Assembly (NCBI RefSeq): GCF_009760925.1 | Contig: NZ_VRLV01000008.1 | Coordinates: 124,001-188,000, forward strand | Reading direction: 5' to 3' | DNA: 64,000 nt | From: Nonomuraea typhae | GTDB lineage: Bacteria > Actinomycetota > Actinomycetes > Streptosporangiales > Streptosporangiaceae | Shown: positions 1 to 9,101 of the stretch, in pieces | Layout: every line of letters starts with the position of its first letter | Position numbering within the stretch: position 1 is the stretch's first letter | The notes under the pieces: model-generated | Databases searched by the model: none | The model's input: the letters and a program-made list of their open reading frames with translations, nothing else | What the model was told of the DNA's origin: nothing | Position numbers and translations under genes: made by a program

Positions 1-1007
1 CCTTCGCCGGCCCTTCCTTCCACTCCAGCACCTGGGACCACTCCGTCGACCTGACCGGCAAGCGCGTCGCGGTCATCGGCACCGGCGCTTCGGCCATCCA
101 GTTCGTCCCCCAAATCGCCCCCAAAGTCGGAAATTTACTGCTTTTCCAGCGCACACCACCCTGGATCCAGGCAAAGCCCGACTTCGCGCTGCCCGCCGGG
201 GCCCGCAGACTCCTCGCCCTGCCCGGCGCCGCCCGCCTCCTGCGCAACACGATCTACTGGGGCCTCGAGACCCGCGCCCTGGGCTTCGCCGTGGACCCGC
301 GCCTGATGAGGTTCCACGAGAACATGGCCCGCCGACACCTGGAACGCCAGGTCCCCGACCCGGAACTGCGCGCCAAACTGACCCCCGGCTACACCATCGG
401 CTGCAAGCGCATCCTGATCTCCAGCGACTACTATCCCGCCCTGACCAGGCCGAACGTCAACCTGATCACCGACGCCATCACCGAGATCCGGGAACACTCG
501 ATCGTCGACGCGACCGGCGCGGAACACGACGTGGACGTGATCATCTACGGCACCGGCTTCAAGGTCACCGACTCCCTGCAGGAACAACGCATCGTCGGCC
601 GGGCCGGCCGCAAGATCCAGGACGCCTGGCAGGAGGGCATCGAAACCTACTACGGCATCACGACCGCGGGCTTCCCGAACCTGTTCTTCCTGCTCGGCCC
701 CAACACCGGCCTCGGCCACAACTCCGTCGTTTTCATGATCGAATCCCAGGTCCGCTACGTCATGAACTGCCTGCGCCTGCTGTCGAAGACCCAGGCCAAG
801 GCCATCGACGTCAAACCCGGCCGCCAGCGCGACTTCCAGGACCGCCTGCACCACCGCCTCGACCCCCTCGTCTGGAACTCCGGCGGCTGCCAGTCCTGGT
901 ACCTCGACGAGCACGGCGTCAACCGCACGATCTGGCCCGGCTTCACGTTCGAATACTGGGCCCGCACCCTCCGCGTGGACCCCCGCGCATACGAACTCAT
1001 CTACTAA
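1..1007 (+). CDS. Flavin-containing (Baeyer-Villiger type) monooxygenase, 3' part
   Basis: The gene enters from the left edge; the frame is open from base 3 to the TAA at 1005-1007, giving about 334 C-terminal residues. The first visible residues, FAGPSFHSSTWD, are the Baeyer-Villiger fingerprint (FxGxxxHxxxW). About 25 residues later VIGTGASA is the second Rossmann motif, which binds NADPH in this family. The family uses NADPH and FAD to insert oxygen into ketones or to hydroxylate substrates. The ATG at 291 is internal and is not the true start. The N-terminal FAD-binding GxGxxG lies outside the window, and the substrate cannot be told. Confidence 0.9.
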   Translation, partial: FAGPSFHSSTWDHSVDLTGKRVAVIGTGASAIQFVPQIAPKVGNLLLFQRTPPWIQAKPDFALPAGARRLLALPGAARLLRNTIYWGLETRALGFAVDPRLMRFHENMARRHLERQVPDPELRAKLTPGYTIGCKRILISSDYYPALTRPNVNLITDAITEIREHSIVDATGAEHDVDVIIYGTGFKVTDSLQEQRIVGRAGRKIQDAWQEGIETYYGITTAGFPNLFFLLGPNTGLGHNSVVFMIESQVRYVMNCLRLLSKTQAKAIDVKPGRQRDFQDRLHHRLDPLVWNSGGCQSWYLDEHGVNRTIWPGFTFEYWARTLRVDPRAYELIY

Positions 1008-1040
1008 AACTGTCGGTCACGATCTTTAGAGTCATGCCTC

Positions 1041-4000
1041 ATGACGACTGGGGCATGGGAGGCGGTCCGCAAGGCCGTCGACGCCTACGACATGCACGCG
1101 GTGGCCGAGGTGGCCGCCGGACTCGGCGACGCCGAGCGCCGCGAGGTGGCCAGGGAGCTCGCCGGTTACCTGCCGACGGCCCGCGCGCAGGGCGAAGACG
1201 ACCTCGAGCGCCAGTATGACCGGTGGCAGGACCTGCAAGACCTGGCCGCGGAAAGCGACACCCCAGTCCACGACCTCACCGCACACCAGCCCACGGGCGT
1301 GCTCCCCGCCCGCTGGCTCGAACCCATGCGCGTCGCCGGCGCCGCCACGATCCCCGGCGCCGCCGCGGCCGCCGCCTGGCTCAGCCGCCGCGAGCTCCGC
1401 CGCCCGTCCACACGCTGGGGATGGGCGAGCATGCCGGTGGACGACACCCCGCTGCTCCTGGACGTTCTGGCCACCCGCCCCGCCGCGTGGCAGGCCGATC
1501 TCGCGGTACGGCTGGCGCTGCGCCTGCGCGAGACCCGGCCGGTGGCCGACAACCACGTGCGCCTCGTGCTGGAGTTGCTGCGCCGTACCCAAGCCGAACC
1601 CCCCGCGCACGACCCGCTCACCCTCGCCTGGGTGGCGGCCTCCGTCCCGTCGTCCGCGTTGCTGGCCAAGGACCCGCTGCTGGCCGTCATGGTCACGCGC
1701 CTGTTCGAGTCCGAGGGCGTGGGCAGGCTGGTGCGCGACAGCCACGACTGGCCGAAAGCCCTGCACAAACTCACGGCCCGTTCCCTAACCGGCGCGCCAA
1801 GGGTGCCCAGGAGGGCCCTGCTGAAAGGCTGCGTGGCCCGCTTCCTCCGCGGCGGCCAAGCCGCCGACCTGCGCTTCTTCGTCCGCCTCCACGACCTGCT
1901 CGACCCGATGGACGGCGAAGTGGCCGACTACGCCCACGACTACCTCAGACTCCTCCCCTCCGCCCCAGGCCCCGTGGCCGAACTCGCCCTCAAACAGATC
2001 CGCCGGCTGGGCGACCGAGTCGAGGGCCAGGACGCCCGAGAAGCGGTGGAAGGACTCCTCTTCCGCCAGGAGAGCAAACTCGTGCGCGCCGGTCTGGCCT
2101 GGCTCGACCGCCTCCTCCGCGACCGCGCCCACGACCTCGATCCCTACGCCCCCGCCCTCGCCACGGCCCTGACCTCCGATTCCGCAGTGGTCCGCGAGCG
2201 AGCGGTACGGCTGGCCGCCAAACACGCCGGCCGCTTCGGCCTTTCGGGCACCCGCACCATCCGCGACACGATCGCCCTCCTCCCGGCCGCCCAGGCCGAA
2301 ACGCTGGCCACCGCCTTCGACACACCCCCCGCCCCCGAACCACCCCCCTTCACCCCCCAGCCCCTCCCCCGGGTCCCGGAAACCCGCGCCTTCCCCAGCC
2401 CGCCCGCCACCCCCGAGGACCTCGCCGCCCTCAACCCGGCACCCCGCGACTGGACCACGGGAGAGCGGTGGCTGGCCGCCTTCGTCCACCTGGCCACGCG
2501 CGACCGCACCGGACTGAGGGACGCGCTCAAGCCGCTGGCCGACGGGTTCGGCGCCGACGCGTTCGCCACCTACCCATGGCACGACCTCGGCACGTGGACC
2601 ACCGCCCTGGCCAGAGAACTATCCGACCCCGGCACCGAGGCCCGCGCCAGAGCGGGCGGTCTGGGCGTGCCCGGGGCTGGGAGTGGAGGCGTGGGCCGGA
2701 TCCGAGGTGGGGGCGGAGGCGGGGGTGGGGGCGGAGGCCGCGGGCTGACCCGGGATCTGGCCGAACTCGGTGCTGAGCCCCGCGCCCTGACCGCAAGACT
2801 GGCCGGAGCCCGCGCCTTGAACGCGACCTTGGCCGCCGTTCGCGGCGAGCCCCCTGCGGGCGGCCCTCCACCCACCAGCCCTACACCCGGCAGCCATACA
2901 CCATGCAGCCCTACACCCAGCAGCCCTTGGCCCGGCGGCCCTCCACCCGGCAGCCCTACGCTAGGTGCCCCTCCACCCGGCAGCCCTACACCCGGCACGC
3001 CCAGCGGACCTACACCCGCCAGGCTTACACCCGGCATGCCCAGCGGCCCCATCCCGGGCGGACTTGACATGCGTGGTGCACTGGGCGAGCGTCTGGCCCG
3101 TTCGCCCGCCGGCGCTCTGGGCGGCTATCTGCCGCTGGCCAGGTTCGCGGAGGTGTATGAGGCGCTGGTGACCGGTCGGCTTCCGCCGTACCTGCTGAGC
3201 ACGCCGACGCGTGCGGACGGCGGGATCGACGCGGAGGCCCTGGTGGAGCGGCTGGAGGGGTACGAACGCGCGGGCGTCGCGGCGCTCCCCCTTGACCTGC
3301 GGCAGGCGATGCTCCGGCTGCGGCGGACCGTCCCTGCCGGGGTCGCCGCGCGTGCCCGGCGGCTGACCTGCGAGGCCGCCCGCTGGCTCACCGATCGACC
3401 CGATGATCCCCGGATCACCCTTGCCTGGAAGGCGACCCACTCCTCGGTGGAGGTCGAACCGGAGGTCGTCGCGGGACCTGATTACACGGAGTTGCTGGGC
3501 GATCTGATGCGACCGCAAGCGGATGCCGAGCCGTTCGAGCCTTTGCTGTCGGCGCTGGCCGGACACCGCGAGCTGGTGGCGGCCCACTATCTCGCCACCC
3601 TGTCCACCTACTGGGGAGACGGCCCGCTGACGGAACCCCAGCTACGCCGGCTGGCCCTGGCCGACGGTCCCACCGGCCCCGCGACCGGGATGCTCCTGGC
3701 CTGGCTGCTCCTCCACGGCGACCCCATGCTCAGAACACCCTTCCTCTGGCTGTCCGCCACAGCCGCCCTCCCCAGCGAGGAGATCGGCAAGCAGCTGGCT
3801 GCCCTCCTCGACCTCGAACACCGCACCGGCCTGCCCGCCGCCCTGGACCGCCTCCGCGAACTAGCCGAACTCGGAGCACACCAGGAGGTATGGCAGGTGA
3901 TGTCCAGCCTCTTGACGGCCTACCTCCCCGGCCCCGGCGGCAAGGCCACCACCCTCCACACCCGCCTGGTCACGTTCGCCGCCGACGCCGCCACCTGGGC

Positions 4001-4106
4001 CGGAGCCCACGGCGCACACCCGGCCATCGCCGAACTGGCCACCCGCACCCGAACCAGCGAACTGGTCCGCCAAGCCCGCCGCCTCCACACCCACCTCACC
4101 ACCTGA
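1041..4106 (+). CDS. Large protein of unknown function (DUF6493-like) with low-complexity inserts
   Basis: A 1021-residue protein. The N-terminal 500 residues look all-helical and HEAT-like (repeated Leu/Ala-rich helices) and the C-terminal 330 residues are again helical. They recall the large actinobacterial proteins grouped as DUF6493, but that assignment is from memory and tentative. Between them lie a poly-Gly run (bases 2686-2745) and a Pro/Ser/Thr/Gly repeat tract (about 2860-3066). No catalytic motif, signal peptide or membrane segment is seen. The start is ATG 1041; an ATG at 1034 is in another frame. The gap to the upstream monooxygenase is only 33 bases, so the two may be co-transcribed. 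Confidence 0.7.
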   Translation: MTTGAWEAVRKAVDAYDMHAVAEVAAGLGDAERREVARELAGYLPTARAQGEDDLERQYDRWQDLQDLAAESDTPVHDLTAHQPTGVLPARWLEPMRVAGAATIPGAAAAAAWLSRRELRRPSTRWGWASMPVDDTPLLLDVLATRPAAWQADLAVRLALRLRETRPVADNHVRLVLELLRRTQAEPPAHDPLTLAWVAASVPSSALLAKDPLLAVMVTRLFESEGVGRLVRDSHDWPKALHKLTARSLTGAPRVPRRALLKGCVARFLRGGQAADLRFFVRLHDLLDPMDGEVADYAHDYLRLLPSAPGPVAELALKQIRRLGDRVEGQDAREAVEGLLFRQESKLVRAGLAWLDRLLRDRAHDLDPYAPALATALTSDSAVVRERAVRLAAKHAGRFGLSGTRTIRDTIALLPAAQAETLATAFDTPPAPEPPPFTPQPLPRVPETRAFPSPPATPEDLAALNPAPRDWTTGERWLAAFVHLATRDRTGLRDALKPLADGFGADAFATYPWHDLGTWTTALARELSDPGTEARARAGGLGVPGAGSGGVGRIRGGGGGGGGGGGRGLTRDLAELGAEPRALTARLAGARALNATLAAVRGEPPAGGPPPTSPTPGSHTPCSPTPSSPWPGGPPPGSPTLGAPPPGSPTPGTPSGPTPARLTPGMPSGPIPGGLDMRGALGERLARSPAGALGGYLPLARFAEVYEALVTGRLPPYLLSTPTRADGGIDAEALVERLEGYERAGVAALPLDLRQAMLRLRRTVPAGVAARARRLTCEAARWLTDRPDDPRITLAWKATHSSVEVEPEVVAGPDYTELLGDLMRPQADAEPFEPLLSALAGHRELVAAHYLATLSTYWGDGPLTEPQLRRLALADGPTGPATGMLLAWLLLHGDPMLRTPFLWLSATAALPSEEIGKQLAALLDLEHRTGLPAALDRLRELAELGAHQEVWQVMSSLLTAYLPGPGGKATTLHTRLVTFAADAATWAGAHGAHPAIAELATRTRTSELVRQARRLHTHLTT
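2860..3066 (+). repeat. Degenerate GSPTPG-coding repeat tract inside the DUF6493-like gene
   Basis: Short, imperfect direct repeats built on units such as cccggcagccctacaccc encode runs like PPGSPTLGAPPPGSP. The frame is kept throughout. The tract probably forms a disordered, length-variable linker between the two helical halves of the protein. Confidence 0.75.
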
Positions 4107-4416
4107 CCTCCCGACCCCAGGCAGACAGACAGCGGCGGGGATAGGACACCGGCCGCGGGTCGTGACCAGGAGAAGGTGGAAGGCCACCGGCCGAGGATGG
4201 GCAAGGGCTCAGCGGCAGGCCACAGCATGGCGCGCCGCGCGACATCGGCCGAGCGCAGGCGGGGCCGGAAGGACGCGGCGCGAAGCAGGGCGGCGCGAAG
4301 CAGGGCCGCTAGGACGCGGGCGGGGTCGGGAGGTGGCCGGGGTGGGGCTCGCCGGTCGGGCCGCTGGTTGGGCTCCGGCGGCCCGATCGCCGGCGGGGTG
4401 GCCCGTTGCGCTCGCG
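4107..4416. other. 310-base intergenic stretch with no convincing gene
   Basis: This stretch lies between two convergent genes. It holds a short direct repeat (two adjacent copies of ggcgcgaagcaggg near 4278-4308). The open frames here encode Arg/Gly/Ala-rich peptides with no recognisable domain and are most likely a by-product of high GC. I see no clear terminator with a T-tract. Confidence 0.5.
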
Positions 4417-5226
4417 TTACTGGGTGAGGCGCTGGAGTTGCCCTTCGTGGACGTCGCTTACCCATTCCCAGCCGGGCTTGGCCGACGGGCCGATCCGTGG
4501 GTCGGCGGGGGCTTGGCCGGTTCGCAATGCGAGTACGTACGCCCGGTCCTGGTCGATGCGTGCCCGTGCCTGGCCGGATCCGCCGACGGAACCGTGGCCG
4601 GGGATGACGACGTCGACGTCGCCCGCCACCTCCTCGAACAGCCGCAGTGCGGTGAAGTAGTCCCCGATCGGGTCCGTGGCGTGGTCCAGGTCGAACATCG
4701 GGACCAGGACATCGGACAGCATGTCGCCGGCGACGAGCACTCCGCGTTCCTCGATCAGCAGCGCGGCGTGGCCCGGGGCATGCGCCTGATGCTCGATGAT
4801 GCGGACCTGAGGGCCGTCCCAGGGAATGTGCGCGGTTTCTGCGGGCAGGCCGGTGATGAGGCCGAGCAGGTCCAGCGGTACCTGTCCGGCGACTTCCGTC
4901 TCGAGCAGGTGGTCGGCGATGCGGGCCTTCGCATCCGGCTCCGACAGCTGGTCTCGGACCGAGGCCGCGCAGCGTGCCGTGCCGTAACGGGGCGCCTCGC
5001 CGAGCCGGGGGTGCCAGAGCAGGTGATCCCAGTCCGGATGCGTGGAAAACCCCGCCACGACGGGCCGGCCCAGCTCGCGAAGGTCGTTGGCGAGGCAGTC
5101 GAGCTCGGAGCCGGTCACCCCGGGGTCGATGAGCAACACACCGGCCCGGCCCTGCACCACAACGGCGTTGCTCTGCACGAACTCGCTCTCGTGAACCAGC
5201 ACGCCCTCCGCGACCTGCCTCAGCAT
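4417..5226 (-). CDS. MBL-fold metallo-hydrolase
   Basis: A 269-residue metallo-beta-lactamase-fold protein. Visible motifs are STHPDWDHLLWH (metal-site loop), a later APGHAA, AGDML and IPGHG, in the order expected for this superfamily. The usual HxHxDH loop reads HPDWDH, so the second His is Asp, which may alter the first metal site. The ATG at 5226 has an excellent ribosome site (AAGGAGG, seven bases upstream) and overlaps the end of a broken RibD/DHFR-like frame, suggesting the two were once co-translated. The substrate is unknown; hydrolysis of a thioester, lactone or nucleotide is possible. Confidence 0.85.
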   Translation of the reverse strand: MLRQVAEGVLVHESEFVQSNAVVVQGRAGVLLIDPGVTGSELDCLANDLRELGRPVVAGFSTHPDWDHLLWHPRLGEAPRYGTARCAASVRDQLSEPDAKARIADHLLETEVAGQVPLDLLGLITGLPAETAHIPWDGPQVRIIEHQAHAPGHAALLIEERGVLVAGDMLSDVLVPMFDLDHATDPIGDYFTALRLFEEVAGDVDVVIPGHGSVGGSGQARARIDQDRAYVLALRTGQAPADPRIGPSAKPGWEWVSDVHEGQLQRLTQ

Positions 5227-5455
5227 GAGCTCGCCTCCTTCGCGTCCTGGACGGCGTAACGGTGCATCGTGACGACGCCTTGCTTGAACGATCGCTGCTC
5301 GAGCAGTCGAGGTCGATCGGCACATCGTAGTCGTCGGACAGCGGCCTGCCGAAGCCGAGGATCGCGGGATGGGTGAAGAGCAGCCGTTCGTCGAGCAGCC
5401 CAGCCCGGAGCAGTTGTGTGGCGAGCGCCGCGCCGCCCAAGCGGCACCCTCCTGG
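5220..5455 (-). pseudogene. Truncated, frameshifted RibD C-terminal/DHFR-like remnant
   Basis: Two adjacent minus-strand frames together give the tail of a dihydrofolate-reductase-like (RibD C-terminal) protein. One frame carries LGGAALATQLLRAGLLDE and HPAILGFGRPL. The next carries RLLEQRSFKQGVVTMHRYAV. The switch lies near 5305-5320 and is explained by loss of one base. No start codon or N-terminal half is present; the sequence upstream is the 3' end of the gamma-glutamyltransferase gene. The remnant's TGA (5220-5222) overlaps the MBL-fold start codon. A sequencing error could explain the frameshift but not the missing N-terminus. Confidence 0.75.
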
Positions 5456-5487
5456 ACAACGCCGCCCAAGCGACCACCCCATGGGCG

Positions 5488-5519
5488 ACACCGCCCACGC
5501 CGCATGGCCTGGGCGGTGT
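5488..5519 (-). terminator. Stem-loop downstream of ggt
   Basis: A perfect 10-base inverted repeat (ACACCGCCCA and TGGGCGGTGT) with a 12-base loop begins nine bases after the gamma-glutamyltransferase stop. There is no T-tract, as is common for actinobacterial terminators. Confidence 0.55.
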
Positions 5520-5528
5520 GGCGCGAGG

Positions 5529-7256
5529 CTACCTGGTGGGGTGTACCACCAGGGCGCTTCCGCCTCCCCTTCGGGAGGGTTCGGCGACGGCCTGGATGCG
5601 GCCCCTGCCGAGGAACTCGAGACCGGTGGCCGCCCCGATCTCGGGGTTGAGGGCGAAGGTGTGCCCGCGGGCCTCCAGCTCCGCCCGGTACTCGTCCAGG
5701 AAGCCCTGCTCGGCCTGCGTCTGGGCGGTGTTCCGCTGGGTGGCGCGTGGGGCGGCGAGGGCGTCGGGGAGGTTCATGCCCAGGTCGTAGCGGTTGATCA
5801 GGATCTGCAGGACCGTGGTGATGATGGTGGACCCGCCGGGTGAGCCCACGGCCAGGACTGGCTTGCCGTGCTTCAGGACGAGGGTGGGGGCCATGGAGGA
5901 GCGGGAGCGCTTGCCGGGGCCGGGCAGGTTCGGGTCGCCGGGGGCGGGGCCGAAGGTGAAGTCGGTGAGTTCGTTGTTGAGCATGACGCCGCGCCCGGGC
6001 ACGACGATGCCGTTGCCTCCGGTCGACTCGATGGTGAGGTTGTAGGCGACCACGTTGCCCCAGCGGTCGGCGACCGTGAGGTGGGTGGTTTCCGGGCCTT
6101 CGCCGGTGACCTCGGGGGCGGTGCCGGTGGGTTGCGGGCAGCCGGTGTAGTCGCCGTCGGGTGAGCCGGGCGCCGCGGGGTGGGGCATGGCGCGGTCGCC
6201 GACCAGGCAGGAGCGCTCCTTGGCGAAGGCGTCCGACAGGAGTTCGCGCAGCGGCACGCCGGGGATGTCGCCGACGTATTTGCCCCGGTCGGCGAAGGCC
6301 AGGCGGGACGCCTCCAGGTATTCGTGGAGGCCGACGGTGGGCAGCGCCTCCAGGATGTTCAGGGCCTCGCCGACCGTGGATCCGCCGGAGGACGGCGGGG
6401 CCATGCCGTACACCTGAAGGCCCTTGTAGTCGACGCGGGTGGGTTCGCGCAGCACCGTGCGGTAGTCGCGCAGGTCGGACAGTTCCATGAGGCCGGGGCG
6501 GACGTTGCGGGTGGAGCCGGGGGTGACGGGCGGGTTCTTGACCGTGGTGACGATCTCGCGGCCGAGTTGTCCGCCGTACAGCCAGCCGGGGCCGCGCCGG
6601 CCGAGTTCGCGGTAGGTGTCGGCGAGTTCGGGGTTGCGGAAGGTCGAGCCGACGGGCGGCGGGGCGCCGTTGGGGAGGTAGAGCTTGGCGGTGGAGGTGA
6701 TGTCCTTGAAGCGGGCGGCGTTGGCGGCCGTCTGGTCGTGGAAGGTCTGGTCGACGACGAAGCCCTTGTCGGCGACGTCGATGGCGGGGCGGAGCGCTTC
6801 CTTGAGGCTGGTGGTGCCGAAGCGGCGCAGGGCCGTCTCCCATTGGGCGACCGCGCCGGGGATTCCGGCGGACAGGCCGCTGGTGACCGCTTCGTCGAAC
6901 GGGATGCCTTCGAGCGAGGTCGAGGTCATGGCCCGGGGGGCGGTCTCGCGGCCGTCGATCGTGTGGACTCTGCCGCGGCGGGCGTCGTAGTAGACCATGA
7001 AGCCGCCTCCGGCCAGCCCGGAGGAGTACGGCTCGGTGACGCCCAGCACCGCGCCCGCGGCGACGGCCGCGTCCATGGCGTTGCCGCCTTTTCTCAGTAC
7101 GGCCAGCGCCGCTTTGCTGGCGTCGTGGTCGACGGTGGCGACGGCGCCGCCGTACCCCTCGGCGACCGGGACCTTCTGCTGAGGCACGGCCGACGCGGGC
7201 GGGGCGGTGGTGAGCGTGACGAGGACTGCTGCTGCGGGAACGATCACTCGGCGCAT
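5529..7256 (-). CDS. ggt: Secreted gamma-glutamyltransferase
   Basis: A 575-residue Ntn-hydrolase that transfers or hydrolyses the gamma-glutamyl group of glutathione and related peptides. The start at 7256 gives a signal peptide (MRRVIVPAAAVLVTL ending ASA), so it acts outside the membrane. The proenzyme is expected to cut itself before the first Thr of the TTHLTV motif (about residue 390), which becomes the nucleophile. The glycine-rich GSPGGSTI motif follows near the C-terminus. Length and motif order fit the family. It is divergent from the sensor kinase gene, with 94 bases between the two starts. Confidence 0.95.
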   Translation of the reverse strand: MRRVIVPAAAVLVTLTTAPPASAVPQQKVPVAEGYGGAVATVDHDASKAALAVLRKGGNAMDAAVAAGAVLGVTEPYSSGLAGGGFMVYYDARRGRVHTIDGRETAPRAMTSTSLEGIPFDEAVTSGLSAGIPGAVAQWETALRRFGTTSLKEALRPAIDVADKGFVVDQTFHDQTAANAARFKDITSTAKLYLPNGAPPPVGSTFRNPELADTYRELGRRGPGWLYGGQLGREIVTTVKNPPVTPGSTRNVRPGLMELSDLRDYRTVLREPTRVDYKGLQVYGMAPPSSGGSTVGEALNILEALPTVGLHEYLEASRLAFADRGKYVGDIPGVPLRELLSDAFAKERSCLVGDRAMPHPAAPGSPDGDYTGCPQPTGTAPEVTGEGPETTHLTVADRWGNVVAYNLTIESTGGNGIVVPGRGVMLNNELTDFTFGPAPGDPNLPGPGKRSRSSMAPTLVLKHGKPVLAVGSPGGSTIITTVLQILINRYDLGMNLPDALAAPRATQRNTAQTQAEQGFLDEYRAELEARGHTFALNPEIGAATGLEFLGRGRIQAVAEPSRRGGGSALVVHPTR

Positions 7257-7350
7257 GGTTCCCACGATGGCGCAGGTACGCCGCCGGTGGTAGGGCCCCC
7301 TGCGACATCGGGTGGATGCGCTGGTCAAAGCGGTGAAATAGCGTAGGACC

Positions 7351-8448
7351 GTGAAGTCCAGGCTTGACCCTTATCTGGCCCTTGTCATGGCCGTCGCCCA
7401 GGTGGTGATCGGCCAGGGCGCGGAGTACGGCCAGCCGTTGCGGAAGGACCTGGACGCGTTCGCCTACGCGCTGCTGCTGGCCGGTCCGGCGTTGCTGCTG
7501 GTACGGCGGCGCTTTCCCGTCATCACCACGGCGCTGACCCTGGTCGCGACCGCGGTGTACGTCGTCGCCGGCTACCCCTACGGCCCGATCTTCTTCACGC
7601 CCGTCTTGATGCTCTTCTGGCTGGTGGTCGAGGGGAAACGGGTGGCCGCCTGGCTGATGGCCGTGGGGATGCTGGTCTTCTTCGAGGTGTACGCGTGGGT
7701 GATCGGGACGCGGACGCTCTTTCACGCCGCGGCGATCACCACGTTCATCATGCTGTTCATGGTCGCGGCCGAGCTGGTCAGGATCCTGCGTGAGCGCCGT
7801 GCCGAGCGGGTGCGCGCCGAGGAGGAGGAGGCCAGGCGGCAGGCCAGCGAGGAGCGCCTGACGATGGCCCAGGAACTGCACGACGTGCTGGCGCACAACA
7901 TCTCGCTCATCCACGTGCAGGCCTCGACCGCGCTGCATCTCATCGACGATCAGCCGGAGCAGGCCAGGACGGCGCTGGCCACGATCAAGAGCGCCTCGAA
8001 GGAGGTGCTGGGCGAGATGCGCTCGGTGCTGAGCGTGCTGCGCGAGGGCGCCCCGCGGGCCCCGACCGCGGGCCTGGATCATCTGGACGGCCTGCTCGAG
8101 CGCTCCGGCGTGGACGTGACGTTGAAGCGCGTGGGCTCGCGGCCGCTGCCGCCGCAGGTGGAGCGGGCGGCGTACCGGATCGTCCAGGAATCGCTCACGA
8201 ACGTCACGCGCCACGCCCCCGGCGCGAAGGTCACGGTCCGGCTGGAGTACGGCGAGGCCGAGCTGAGCGTCCTCGTCACGGACACGGGCGGCACCGCGCA
8301 CGCGCCGCTGTCGGAGGCGGGCAGCGGCAACGGGATTCCCGGCATGCGCGAACGGGCCGCCGCGCTGGGTGGTTCGCTGGTGGCCGGGCCGGTCGCCGGC
8401 GGCTTCGAGGTCCTGGCCAGGCTCCCCCTACCCGAGGAGAACGCATGA
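7351..8448 (+). CDS. NarL-family sensor histidine kinase
   Basis: A 365-residue membrane kinase. Four to six hydrophobic segments fill roughly residues 8-150, then a short coiled coil rich in Glu/Arg leads to the HisKA_3 dimerisation helix with the phospho-accepting His in ELHDVLAHNIS (His177). The ATPase domain follows, with an N-box-like RIVQESLTNVTRHA and the glycine box GNGIPGMRERA. There is no extracellular sensor domain, so the stimulus is probably sensed in or at the membrane. The start is GTG 7351. The stop overlaps the response regulator start (ATGA), so the two are made together. Confidence 0.93.
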   Translation: MKSRLDPYLALVMAVAQVVIGQGAEYGQPLRKDLDAFAYALLLAGPALLLVRRRFPVITTALTLVATAVYVVAGYPYGPIFFTPVLMLFWLVVEGKRVAAWLMAVGMLVFFEVYAWVIGTRTLFHAAAITTFIMLFMVAAELVRILRERRAERVRAEEEEARRQASEERLTMAQELHDVLAHNISLIHVQASTALHLIDDQPEQARTALATIKSASKEVLGEMRSVLSVLREGAPRAPTAGLDHLDGLLERSGVDVTLKRVGSRPLPPQVERAAYRIVQESLTNVTRHAPGAKVTVRLEYGEAELSVLVTDTGGTAHAPLSEAGSGNGIPGMRERAAALGGSLVAGPVAGGFEVLARLPLPEENA

Positions 8449-9092
8449 TCAAGTTGTTGCTGGCCGACGATCAGGCGCTGGTGCGCGCGGGGTTCAAGGC
8501 GCTGCTGGACGCCCAGCCGGACATGAGCGTGGTCGCGGAGGCCGCCGACGGCGAGCAGGCGCTGCGGCTGGCCGCCCAGCACGAGCCGGACGTGGTGCTC
8601 ATGGACATCCGCATGCCGGGCACCGACGGCCTGACCGCGACCCGGCGCATGCCGCCCGGCCCGAAGATCATTATTTTGACCACGTTCGAGCTGGACGAGT
8701 ACGTCTTCGAGGCGCTGCGCGGCGGCGCCAGCGGCTTCCTGGTGAAGGACACGGAACCGGCGGAGCTGATCCAGGCGGTGCGGGTGGTGGCGGCGGGCGA
8801 GGCGCTGCTGTCGCCGAGCGTGACCCGGCGGCTGATCGCCGAGTACGCCTCCCGGGCCAAGGAGCCGGTGGCGACCGAGGGCCTGGACCAGCTGACCGAC
8901 CGGGAGCGCGAGGTCCTGGGGCTGGTGGGCACGGGCATGACGAACGATGAGATCGCGGCCAAGCTGTTCATGTCCCCGGCGACGGCCAAGACGCATGTGA
9001 GCCGGGCGATGATGAAGCTGCACGCGAGGGATCGGGCCCAGCTCGTGGTGATCGCGTACGAGTCGGGGTTGGTACGGCCCGGCTGGCTCTGA
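8445..9092 (+). CDS. LuxR/NarL-family response regulator
   Basis: A 215-residue partner of the upstream kinase. The receiver domain (residues 1-120) has the acidic pair DD near residue 8, the phosphorylated Asp54 in VVLMDIRMPG, and the conserved Lys in GFLVKD. The C-terminal LuxR-type helix-turn-helix (LTDREREVLGLVGTGMTNDEIA) should bind DNA when phosphorylated. The target genes cannot be read from the sequence; the divergent ggt gene is a possible neighbour target. Confidence 0.95.
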   Translation: MIKLLLADDQALVRAGFKALLDAQPDMSVVAEAADGEQALRLAAQHEPDVVLMDIRMPGTDGLTATRRMPPGPKIIILTTFELDEYVFEALRGGASGFLVKDTEPAELIQAVRVVAAGEALLSPSVTRRLIAEYASRAKEPVATEGLDQLTDREREVLGLVGTGMTNDEIAAKLFMSPATAKTHVSRAMMKLHARDRAQLVVIAYESGLVRPGWL

Positions 9093-9101
9093 CCGGGTTG
9101 C

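Noticed and set aside
4107..4416. Small genes in the gap after the DUF6493-like gene
   Set aside because: Open frames are Arg/Gly-rich, lack ribosome sites and match no family.
4417..8301. A 1294-codon open frame on the minus strand
   Set aside because: It runs through the MBL-fold gene at its 3' end but then crosses ggt and the sensor kinase in the wrong frame or strand, with Arg/Pro-rich nonsense. Only 4417-5226 is real.
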